A stretch of 5,119 nucleotides of DNA from an uncultured Eubacteriales bacterium. GTDB taxonomy: Bacteria; Bacillota; Clostridia; Oscillospirales; CAG-382. The translations under genes were made by a program, and so were the position numbers. The stretch covers positions 1-5,119 of the forward strand of contig USHI01000099.1 of the NCBI GenBank assembly GCA_900554405.1. The letters are read 5' to 3'. The first letter of the stretch is position 1. Each line of letters begins with the position of its first letter. Positions 1 through 5,119 of this stretch are shown one piece after another. The notes under the pieces are model-generated. The model did no database searches and was not told where the DNA came from. It was given only the letters and a program-made list of their open reading frames with translations.

Positions 1-2050
1 TAGCCTCGTCCAGGATAAGTATCTTCGGATCGCGCAGGAGTGCCCGCGCAATGGATATACGCTGCTTTTCGCCGCCGGAAAGCTCTTTTTTGCCGAAACC
101 GATCTCGGTATCGTAGCCATCCGGCATTTTTACGATAAAGCCGTGCGCGGAAGCGGTTTTCGCCGCGGCAATGACCTGTTCTTTTGTCGCTTCCGGGCAG
201 GCATAGCGGATGTTTTCGAGAATGCTGCCGCGGAATAGATAGGTTTCCTGCGAAACTATCGCGACATTGTCGCGCAGGTAGGCAAACGGCAGCTCGCGGA
301 CGTTCACTCCGTCGATATACACCCCGCCCTCCTTCACGTCGTACAGCCGCGTGAGCAGGTTTGCAAGCGTGCTTTTTCCTGCGCCGGTCTGGCCGACTAT
401 ACCGAGCGTTTTGCCCGCCGGTACATGAAAGCTGACATCGTCTATTACCTTGCGGTTTTCGACATAGGAGAAGGAAACATTACGGAATTCGACCTCGCCG
501 CGATTATTTTCGGGCGTGACGGGGTGTTCGGCTTCGCGCACTTCGGGTATCGCATCGGTTATTTCGAACAGACGCTGGATGGCGTTGAGCATTTCGCTCC
601 ACCAGTTGGCAACATCCGCAAGCTGCTCGATCGGGCCGTAGATCAGCGAAAAATAGGCGATAAACGCCATGAGCTTGCCGTAGCTCATATCCCCCGTCGC
701 GTTCATGACCTGCCAGCCGCCGATCCCCCACACCACATAGGAGCCTATACGCAGCAGATAATAAAGGAAGGGGAACACCCGCGCACCGAAGGTCTGTATT
801 TCGTTGCGGGAACGGGCAACAGCCTCGCTCCGTTCGCCGAACCGGCGCATTTCCTCATCCTCGCGCGAAAAGGATTTTACAACGCGCATACCGTTGAGCA
901 CATCCGAAACGAGCGAATTGAAGGAACGGCTTTTGGAATAGTTCTTTGCGTGGAGCTTGTCGAACGCATTGAACAGGAACTTGAAAAGCAGGAAGAACAG
1001 CGGTATGGTGACAAATGCGTATATCGCCAGCACGACATTCTGCGCCATCATGACGCACATTATAACAACAAGCTGCACGATATTCAGCACGAAATAGGGG
1101 AACCCGTCGCAGAAGAACCAGTAAAGCGTGAGGCTGTCGCTGTTGACCTGTGTCATCAGCCCGCCTGTCTGCCGGTTGGTAAAGAACCCGAGCGAAAGGT
1201 TGGATATCGTATTGAATATCGTCTTTTTGAGGTCGTATGTAACATTGGCAGCGACGGAAGCGCTCACCGCGCCGGAAAACAGGTTCACCCCGAGCGAAAT
1301 TATGCGCACGCCCATAATGAGCAGCACAATATTCAGCACATCCCTTGCGGTGGAGCCGGGGTTGCCCAGAACGTCGTCATACAGAAGCTGATTGCTTATA
1401 TACGGCGTTACGACACCCAGCGCGGCGATCATCGCAAACGCGAGCGTGACCATGAAGATCGACCTGCGATAGCGGAAGAAAAGCTTTGCAAGCCGTTTGA
1501 GCAGCTTGGCTTTATCCATACAGTTCGGGCAGACCTTAAGCTCGTCATCCGGGTATCTGCGCCCGCACTTCGGGCAGACGTGCTTTTCGTAATCCTCGTC
1601 GGTATAATCGGCTTCTTCGAGCCTGCCGTTCTTTTTGATATCCTCCGTGGCACGGCAAAAAACGCCTGCTTCATGCTTACAGGCGGAGGAAAAATTGAAC
1701 AGCAGCGTGGGTTCGCCGTTTATCACGGCGACAACGCGCCCCGTGGATATGAGCTGTTCGGCTGTCGGTTCCTCAAGTGCGGAAACCGGATATGTGACAA
1801 AGCGGGAAACCGAAAAGTTTTCCACCCTGCCCCTTGCGCCGTCGGCATTGCGCGCACCGGCGGAAAAGCCTATAAGCCCTTCGGCGATCGCGACGGTTTC
1901 GGGGAACAGCATCACAAAGCAATCGCCGCGGCTGCCGTCGATACGCAGATCGCTGCGCAGAGCAAGCAGCGCCCCGGCGGGCGCAAAGCCCTCGGAGGCA
2001 AAATATTCGGACACCGAACCCGGTATCCTGTCGGTATAAATAGTTTTCAT
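1..2050 (-). CDS. ABC exporter half-transporter (fused TMD-NBD) with N-terminal PH-like domain and zinc ribbon; 3' end cut by window
   Basis: This is an inner-membrane ATP-driven exporter of the type IV (MsbA/LmrA-like) fold; its cargo cannot be told from sequence. 683 codons are visible, and the frame runs off position 1 with no stop. Residues about 1-150 are soluble and may be a bacterial PH-like domain (weak call). A zinc ribbon follows: CPKC at C159/C162 and CPNC at C174/C177. The transmembrane domain spans about 195-500, with clear hydrophobic segments at about 197-217, 238-258 and 320-370. The nucleotide-binding domain has Walker A GQTGAGKST (553-561), Q-loop Q601, signature LSGGE (657-661) and Walker B ILILDE ending at catalytic E682. 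The D-loop and His switch lie outside the window; exporters of this layout usually end 50-70 residues later. ATG 2050 was chosen because a promoter lies just upstream; its ribosome binding site is weak (GGGAA, 2061-2065). Such proteins often work as heterodimers, so a partner ABC gene may follow beyond position 1. Confidence 0.93.
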   Translation of the reverse strand, partial: MKTIYTDRIPGSVSEYFASEGFAPAGALLALRSDLRIDGSRGDCFVMLFPETVAIAEGLIGFSAGARNADGARGRVENFSVSRFVTYPVSALEEPTAEQLISTGRVVAVINGEPTLLFNFSSACKHEAGVFCRATEDIKKNGRLEEADYTDEDYEKHVCPKCGRRYPDDELKVCPNCMDKAKLLKRLAKLFFRYRRSIFMVTLAFAMIAALGVVTPYISNQLLYDDVLGNPGSTARDVLNIVLLIMGVRIISLGVNLFSGAVSASVAANVTYDLKKTIFNTISNLSLGFFTNRQTGGLMTQVNSDSLTLYWFFCDGFPYFVLNIVQLVVIMCVMMAQNVVLAIYAFVTIPLFFLLFKFLFNAFDKLHAKNYSKSRSFNSLVSDVLNGMRVVKSFSREDEEMRRFGERSEAVARSRNEIQTFGARVFPFLYYLLRIGSYVVWGIGGWQVMNATGDMSYGKLMAFIAYFSLIYGPIEQLADVANWWSEMLNAIQRLFEITDAIPEVREAEHPVTPENNRGEVEFRNVSFSYVENRKVIDDVSFHVPAGKTLGIVGQTGAGKSTLANLLTRLYDVKEGGVYIDGVNVRELPFAYLRDNVAIVSQETYLFRGSILENIRYACPEATKEQVIAAAKTASAHGFIVKMPDGYDTEIGFGKKELSGGEKQRISIARALLRDPKILILDEA

Positions 2051-2089
2051 GCAGTAATATTCCCGATAACAACAGATATTTCCGAACTT

Positions 2090-2118
2090 ATCATACACCC
2101 TCCCGCCAAAAAATGCAA
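2090..2118 (-). promoter_or_regulatory. Sigma-A-type promoter for the ABC exporter
   Basis: Read on the minus strand, a -35 box TTGCAT (2118-2113) and a -10 box TATGAT (2095-2090) are separated by exactly 17 nt. Each differs from consensus by one or two bases. Transcription should start near 2083, leaving a leader of roughly 33 nt before ATG 2050. There is no room for a riboswitch. This is the better of the two divergent promoters. Confidence 0.75.
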
Positions 2119-2159
2119 GCCTTTTCCCCGCAAATTGCATAACAGCATACGAAAATGTC

Positions 2160-2188
2160 TTTACTTTCGCGCGTGAATATGCTAAAAT
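2160..2188 (+). promoter_or_regulatory. Probable sigma-A-type promoter for hom
   Basis: A -35-like TTTACT (2160-2165) and a -10 box TAAAAT (2183-2188) are separated by 17 nt. The -35 box matches four of six consensus bases. The start of transcription would be near 2195, giving a leader of only about 27 nt. That excludes a T-box or other long leader regulator between this promoter and hom. Confidence 0.55.
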
Positions 2189-2209
2189 ACGACCGTATCC
2201 GAAATTATT

Positions 2210-2213
2210 GGAG
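2210..2213 (+). promoter_or_regulatory. Ribosome binding site that fixes the hom start
   Basis: GGAG lies 8 nt upstream of ATG 2222, the ideal spacing. It is only 2 nt from the in-frame TTG at 2216, which is therefore unlikely to be the start. Confidence 0.7.
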
Positions 2214-2221
2214 TTTTGAAC

Positions 2222-3271
2222 ATGACAAACATTGCAATTCTCGGCTTCGGAACAGTCGGAAGCGGCGTTTACAGCGTGCTTTCGGATTGCGACAAAGCCC
2301 CTTTGAACGACGTTTTCGTAAAGCGCATTTTAGATCTGCGCTCCTTCCCCGCCCACGAAGCGGGCAGCAGGGTCACCGCCGATTTCGGCGAAATACTCGG
2401 CGACGGCGATATAAGCATAGTCGTCGAAACGATGGGCGGCACGAACCCTGCATATGAATTCAGCCTTGCCGCGATAAAAGCCGGCAAAAGCGTTGTGACA
2501 AGCAACAAAGCCGTTGTGGATAAATACGGGCGCGAGCTGGAAGCCGCCGCGGCGGAACACGGTGTGGTTTACCTTTACGAGGCATCCGTCGGCGGCGGGA
2601 TCCCGATAATCGCCCCGCTGCGCGATTGCTTCTCCGCGGACAGGATACTCCGCATCGCGGGGATACTCAACGGAACGACAAATTACATACTCACGCTCAT
2701 GGCCGAACAGGGCAGAAGCTTTGCCGAATCGCTTGCCGATGCGCAGGCAAAGGGCTTTGCCGAAGCCGACCCGACCGCCGACATAAAGGGCTTTGATGCG
2801 GCACGCAAGATCGCCATACTTGCCGGGATCGCGTTCGGGCGCTACATTCCCTATGAAAGCATTCCCGTTATCCGCGGGATCGACGATGTCACGGCAGAGG
2901 ATATCAGCCTTGCCGCGCGGCTCGGCTGCTGTATAAAGCTGCTTGCGGTGGCGGAAGCCGCGGGCGACGGGGTAAGCATTTATGTGGAACCGCACCTTGT
3001 CGGAAGCACAAGCCTCTTCCGCGCCGTGAACGGCTGCTTCAACGCCGTTTCCGTCACGGGGAGCGCAGTCGGCGAAACGGTATTTTACGGTCAGGGCGCC
3101 GGAAGCCTGCCCACCGCAAGCGCCGTGTGCGGCGACATTGCAAGGGTCATCAAAGGCGCTGCCGCAGCGCCTTTGCGCCGCGCCGCGGAGCCGGGCTTTG
3201 TCCGCGCGGCAGACGGTATCGAACGCCGCTGCGTTGATCTCCCCAACGGCAAAAGCTACCCGCTCTTTTAA
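2222..3271 (+). CDS. hom: Homoserine dehydrogenase, short form without ACT domain
   Basis: This cytosolic enzyme reduces L-aspartate 4-semialdehyde to L-homoserine with NAD(P)H, the branch step to threonine and methionine. The 349-residue protein begins with a Rossmann domain with the glycine motif G8-F-G10-T-V-G13. Family landmarks follow in order: TSNKAV with lysine K96, YEASVGGG (from about 119), GILNGTTNY (147-155) and the catalytic block ADPTADIKGFDAARK with E181, D192 and K196. E181, D192 and K196 match residues known to bind substrate or act in catalysis in this family. The catalytic domain ends near residue 305. A 39-residue tail from K311 replaces the C-terminal ACT domain present in many bacterial versions of 400-430 residues, so ACT-mediated threonine feedback inhibition is probably absent (inference). 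The gene stands alone, not followed by thrC or thrB, and faces pncB convergently. ATG 2222 is chosen over TTG 2216 by ribosome binding site spacing. Confidence 0.95.
   Translation: MTNIAILGFGTVGSGVYSVLSDCDKAPLNDVFVKRILDLRSFPAHEAGSRVTADFGEILGDGDISIVVETMGGTNPAYEFSLAAIKAGKSVVTSNKAVVDKYGRELEAAAAEHGVVYLYEASVGGGIPIIAPLRDCFSADRILRIAGILNGTTNYILTLMAEQGRSFAESLADAQAKGFAEADPTADIKGFDAARKIAILAGIAFGRYIPYESIPVIRGIDDVTAEDISLAARLGCCIKLLAVAEAAGDGVSIYVEPHLVGSTSLFRAVNGCFNAVSVTGSAVGETVFYGQGAGSLPTASAVCGDIARVIKGAAAAPLRRAAEPGFVRAADGIERRCVDLPNGKSYPLF
3151..3175 (+). repeat. Perfect inverted repeat inside the 3' end of hom
   Basis: CAAAGGCGCTGC (3151-3162) and GCAGCGCCTTTG (3164-3175) are perfect reverse complements around a single base. 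As RNA this gives a GC-rich hairpin. It encodes the joint between the catalytic domain and the divergent C-terminal tail. No T-run follows, so it is not a standard intrinsic terminator. Confidence 0.7.
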
Positions 3272-3345
3272 GGAACGCGATACGGTATCAACGAATCTGC
3301 TGCATTCTCCCACGCGGTCGGTTCATCCTGCGCGACGGCACTGCC

Positions 3346-3380
3346 GCAAATCACACGGCGGCTCCCCCGCGAACAATAAA
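3346..3380. repeat. Direct repeat copy 1 in the hom-pncB gap
   Basis: This 35-bp unit matches 3450-3484 at 31 of 35 positions without gaps. It begins GCAAAT, has a GC-rich centre ACGGCG, and ends CCCCGCGAACAATAAA. The last 19 bases are identical in both copies. A weaker match (about half the bases) extends some 28 bp upstream to about 3318. No reading frame with a recognisable product runs through it. Confidence 0.8.
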
Positions 3381-3449
3381 TGCTTTGGCGGATGCGCGGC
3401 TTTGAAGGCGGCACTCTGAAATGGGTCCGGTGTACGCGGCGGCGATAAA

Positions 3450-3484
3450 GCAAATACAACGGCGACTCCCCCGCGAACAATAAA
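3450..3484. repeat. Direct repeat copy 2, abutting the terminator
   Basis: This is the second copy of the 35-bp unit, 104 bp downstream of copy 1. It differs by CAC to ACA after GCAAAT and by one G to A after ACGGCG. Its final A-run merges into the left arm of the terminator hairpin, so repeat and terminator share bases 3482-3484. The 69 bp between the copies hold no gene. Confidence 0.8.
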
Positions 3485-3517
3485 AAAGGTTTTCGCTTTG
3501 CAGCGGAAACCTTTTTT
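3482..3517. terminator. Bidirectional intrinsic terminator between hom and pncB
   Basis: The arms AAAAAAGGTTTTCGC (3482-3496) and GCGGAAACCTTTTTT (3503-3517) pair over 15 bp with one G-T wobble around the 6-base loop TTTGCA. A T-run ends the hairpin on both strands, so it can stop hom transcripts (210 nt past the stop) and pncB transcripts (about 20 nt past the stop). Confidence 0.88.
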
Positions 3518-3537
3518 GTGTTTGTTGCCGGGCAGGC

Positions 3538-4677
3538 TCAGTTGCTCTTCGCGCGGAGCAGCTCCTGCTTGATATCCCACAGCCGCTGCGAAAGATCCAC
3601 ATAATACCTGTGCGGATTTTCGAACCGGCGGACCTCCTCCCAAAGCGAAGCGATCTGCGCGCCGCAGTATTCGCGGATAGAGTGCAGCGCGGGAAGCTCA
3701 TATACCTGCTCGCCGCCGATAAATATCGGTTTAAGCAGCGGCACGGCGGTATAGTCGGTAACAATGCAGCGCTTCCAGGTGTATATCGGGTCGAAAAGCT
3801 CGATAGGCTTGCTTTCGTCAATGATCTCGTCGTGAACGGTGATATAGTCCGCGATGGCCCTGCCGTCGCTCTTGCGGAAGAGGCGGTAAAGCATCTTGAA
3901 GTGGGGGTTGGTTATTTTGCCCTCGTTTTCGCTTATCTTGATCTTGGGGATGACGAAGCCATCCTCATCCTCCACCGCCGAAAGCTTGTATACCCCGCCG
4001 AATACCGGGTCGCTCTTTGCGGTGATAAGCCTTTCGCCCACGCCGAAGGCATCTATCTGCGCGCCCTGCCGGAGTATATCCACGATTATCTTTTCGTCCA
4101 GCGAATTGGAAATGACTATCTTGCAGTGCTCCATGCCCTCGCTGTCCAGCTTTTCGCGCACCTTTTTGGTGAGGTAGGCGATATCGCCGGAATCTATGCG
4201 CACCGAGCAGTTTGTGATCCCGCATTCCTTAAAGGCGCGTATCGCGTTGGGAAGCCCGCTGTGGAGCACGTTATAGGTGTCGATAAGCAGGCAGGCGTTT
4301 TCGGGATAAAGGCGGCAGTATGTCGTGAACGCGGTGTATTCGTCATCGAACATCTGCACCCAGGAATGCGCCATGGTGCCGGAGGCGGGCATATCGTAAG
4401 CCATTGCGGAAAGCGTGCAGGAGGTGGAGGCGACACCGCCGATATAAGCAGCCCGCGCGCCCAGAAGCGCGGCATCCGGGCCCTGCGCGCGACGTGCACC
4501 GAACTCGCTGACCGGCCTGCCCGCGGCGGCGCGGACAATGCGGTTTGCCTTCGTGGCGATAAGCGACTGGTGATTTATCGCCGTGAGCACATATGTTTCG
4601 ATAAACTGCGCCTGTATCACCGGGGCGCGAACGGTGAGTATCGGTTCGCGCGGGAAGATCGGCGTTCCCTCCGGCAC
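3538..4677 (-). CDS. pncB: Nicotinate phosphoribosyltransferase, C-terminal main fragment (379 residues from GTG 4677)
   Basis: This fragment holds the catalytic body of the enzyme. Family motifs are intact: TKANRIVRAA, SEFGARRAQGPDAA, the GTMAHSWVQ motif whose histidine (codon 4368-4366) is the residue phosphorylated in the ATP-coupled mechanism, RIDSGDIAYL, ISNSLDE, and FGVGERLITAKSDPVFGGVYKL-type phosphate and substrate-binding loops. The C-terminus looks complete and ends in LLRAKSN. Homology does not begin at 4677. It continues upstream in the same frame to GAG 4770 (EDIEYLRGLKIFDERF), and the frame stays open to a TGA at 4818-4816. The GTG at 4677 is an internal family valine (YAVPEGTP) with no ribosome binding site, so it is unlikely to be a real start. 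On its own this piece lacks the conserved N-terminus and is probably not made as a stable protein unless a frameshift joins it to the upstream piece. Confidence 0.85.
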   Translation of the reverse strand: MPEGTPIFPREPILTVRAPVIQAQFIETYVLTAINHQSLIATKANRIVRAAAGRPVSEFGARRAQGPDAALLGARAAYIGGVASTSCTLSAMAYDMPASGTMAHSWVQMFDDEYTAFTTYCRLYPENACLLIDTYNVLHSGLPNAIRAFKECGITNCSVRIDSGDIAYLTKKVREKLDSEGMEHCKIVISNSLDEKIIVDILRQGAQIDAFGVGERLITAKSDPVFGGVYKLSAVEDEDGFVIPKIKISENEGKITNPHFKMLYRLFRKSDGRAIADYITVHDEIIDESKPIELFDPIYTWKRCIVTDYTAVPLLKPIFIGGEQVYELPALHSIREYCGAQIASLWEEVRRFENPHRYYVDLSQRLWDIKQELLRAKSN

Positions 4678-4729
4678 GGCGTAAATATCACCGGTGAAGC
4701 GGAAGGCGGCAAGGTATTCTAAAAACCTT

Positions 4730-4993
4730 TCATCGAATATCTTCAGCCCGCGGAGGTATTCTATATCCTCCCCAGAGGAAATTCCAAAAGGGCGACGTAA
4801 TATCGAACATGGCGTTCAGCAGCGCCCTCCAGAAGCCCAGCCCCGCGGCGATGGCAAAGCCGCCCCCGTCCGGGATATCGCGGAAGAACACGTCGAAGTA
4901 AGCGACAGTATCCTTCTTCCCGCAAAGGAAATAACCGTTTGCCATGGTTATCTCATAAAAATCGCAAAGCAGCGTAAGATTTCTTTTATCCAT
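4730..4993 (-). CDS. pncB: Nicotinate phosphoribosyltransferase, N-terminal fragment (87 residues)
   Basis: The fragment starts MDKRNLTLLCDFYEITMANGYF, the typical family N-terminus (a Thr/Leu-rich start, then DFYEITMANGY near the active site), and continues YFDVFFRDIPDGGGFAIAAGL up to residue 52. From residue 53 it reads an unrelated, Trp/Phe-rich stretch (GFWRALLNAMFDITSPFW), then re-enters pncB DNA one frame off and stops at TGA 4732-4730. ATG 4993 has the ribosome binding site AGGA (5005-5002) at 8 nt spacing and matches the family start. ATG 5014 and TTG 5017 in the same frame would add only a lysine-rich leader not expected in this family. The start overlaps the previous gene's stop by 8 nt, suggesting shared transcription and coupled translation. 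Confidence 0.8.
   Translation of the reverse strand: MDKRNLTLLCDFYEITMANGYFLCGKKDTVAYFDVFFRDIPDGGGFAIAAGLGFWRALLNAMFDITSPFWNFLWGGYRIPPRAEDIR
4771..4837. other. 67-nt segment without family homology interrupting pncB
   Basis: Homology to the enzyme ends at codon 52 (4840-4838) and resumes at GAG 4770. The 67 bases between encode nothing like the helix expected there in any of the three minus-strand frames, and one of those frames is closed by TGA. On the plus strand the segment reads without a stop as PEEIPKGRRNIEHG and on. No target-site duplication or terminal inverted repeat was seen at its ends. The boundaries are set by family resemblance and may be off by a few bases. Confidence 0.6.
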
Positions 4994-5119
4994 TATTTTC
5001 TTCCTTTTCTTCATCAATCACCCTTTTCATATACTTGTACATAAGCTCAAGCAAAGCTTCATCCTCGATTTCCTCAATCATCTCGATAGCACTTTTTCTA
5101 GCTTCTTTAGCCTCTCCAT
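4986..5119 (-). CDS. C-terminal end of an unidentified acidic helical protein; 5' part outside window
   Basis: The minus-strand frame entering at 5117 is open for 43 codons and stops at TAA 4988-4986. It reads GEAKEARKSAIEMIEEIEDE, then ALLELMYKYMKRVIDEEKEE and a short Asn-Asn-Gly end. This is an acidic, amphipathic helical tail. Tails like this (IEEIED-LLELMYKYMKR) are common at the C-termini of small Firmicute helix-turn-helix regulators of the XRE type, but the DNA-binding part is outside the window, so the function is not assigned. The DNA is clearly more AT-rich than the neighbouring genes, which could mean acquired DNA. Its stop overlaps the pncB start in ATGGATAA, so the two are probably one transcript. 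Confidence 0.6.
   Translation of the reverse strand, partial: GEAKEARKSAIEMIEEIEDEALLELMYKYMKRVIDEEKEENNG

Larger units (their letters stand above)
3538..4993 (-). pseudogene. pncB: pncB as a whole: frame-broken nicotinate phosphoribosyltransferase
   Basis: The enzyme joins nicotinate and PRPP to give nicotinate mononucleotide, with ATP hydrolysis, in NAD salvage. If the two pieces are joined, the product is about 484 residues, close to the usual 480 or so, and every expected motif is present except the helix after residue 52. About 14 family residues (the stretch usually like EQVIEYIENLRFSE) are replaced by 67 nt of other sequence, a net gain of roughly 25 nt and a +1 shift. Removing one base, for example from TTTT or GGGG within 4771-4790, would restore a single frame but not the lost helix. 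Recent gene decay, an assembly or sequencing error, or recoding are all possible; decay by a small insertion or replacement is favoured here. There is no own promoter in the window, and it is probably read from the gene upstream. Confidence 0.7.

Noticed and set aside
425..2176. Long plus-strand open frame of 583 codons
   Set aside because: It lies antisense to the ABC exporter, whose Walker, Q-loop and signature motifs prove the minus strand is coding. The plus product is rich in His, Arg and Glu with no recognisable domain, as expected from the mirror of a GC-rich gene.
2216..2221. TTG start two codons upstream of hom ATG
   Set aside because: The GGAG ribosome binding site ends only 2 nt before it, which is too close. 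ATG 2222 has ideal spacing and the usual family N-terminus.
2330..3313. Minus-strand open frame of 327 codons over hom
   Set aside because: It is fully antisense to hom, which shows all family motifs. The mirror product has no recognisable domain.
3272..3345. ACT domain of hom lost by frameshift just after the stop
   Set aside because: No frame downstream of the hom stop reads anything like an ACT domain, so the short form is not explained by a simple frameshift here.
3346..3484. CRISPR-like array
   Set aside because: There are only two imperfect copies separated by 69 bp, no further units and no cas gene nearby.
3272..3537. Small coding genes in the hom-pncB gap on either strand
   Set aside because: Open frames here run through the repeats, differ between the two copies, lack good ribosome binding sites and give Arg/Pro/Ala-rich products without any recognisable domain.
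3610..4722. Plus-strand open frame of 370 codons over pncB
   Set aside because: It is antisense to the clear phosphoribosyltransferase body. No ribosome binding site or domain was seen.
4994..5017. Earlier start for pncB (TTG 5017 or ATG 5014)
   Set aside because: An AAGGGTG-like site exists upstream of ATG 5014, so it cannot be excluded. However, it would add only a lysine-rich leader, while ATG 4993 has its own good ribosome binding site and matches the family start.
5078..5119. ATG at 5119 on the minus strand as a gene start
   Set aside because: That frame closes at a TGA after 13 codons. The open frame in this region is the one entering at 5117 as the end of an upstream gene.

Overview
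The window looks like chromosomal DNA of a fairly GC-rich anaerobic Firmicute, probably a gut Clostridia of the Oscillospiraceae/Ruminococcaceae kind. This is inferred from three things: the style of the ABC exporter (a zinc-ribbon N-terminal extension that I associate with that group), the Clostridia-like nicotinate phosphoribosyltransferase, and GC-rich genes that still use many ATA isoleucine codons. No rRNA, tRNA, CRISPR array, transposase or phage gene is visible.

Layout. (1) Positions 1-2050, minus strand: the first 683 residues of an ABC exporter half-transporter, cut by the window edge just after Walker B. It has an unusual front end, a possible PH-like domain followed by a four-cysteine zinc ribbon. 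(2) Positions 2051-2221: a divergent intergenic region with a very good sigma-A-type promoter for the exporter and a fair one for the next gene. (3) Positions 2222-3271, plus strand: homoserine dehydrogenase (hom), a short form without an ACT regulatory domain. (4) Positions 3272-3537: a non-coding stretch holding two copies of a degenerate direct repeat 104 bp apart, and a strong bidirectional terminator serving the convergent genes. (5) Positions 3538-4993, minus strand: nicotinate phosphoribosyltransferase (pncB), split into two frames. Homology stops cleanly at residue 52, 67 nt of unrelated sequence follow, and homology then resumes one frame over. (6) Positions 4986-5119, minus strand: the last 43 residues of an unidentified acidic helical protein in AT-rich DNA, overlapping the pncB start by 8 nt.

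The genes do not form one pathway. hom makes homoserine for threonine and methionine, pncB salvages nicotinate into NAD (Preiss-Handler pathway), and the exporter's cargo is unknown. The two most interesting points are the 67-nt foreign-looking segment that breaks pncB and the repeat pair in the hom-pncB gap. Both could be short dispersed elements of this genome, but that needs a genome-wide search. I found no clear new multi-gene system.
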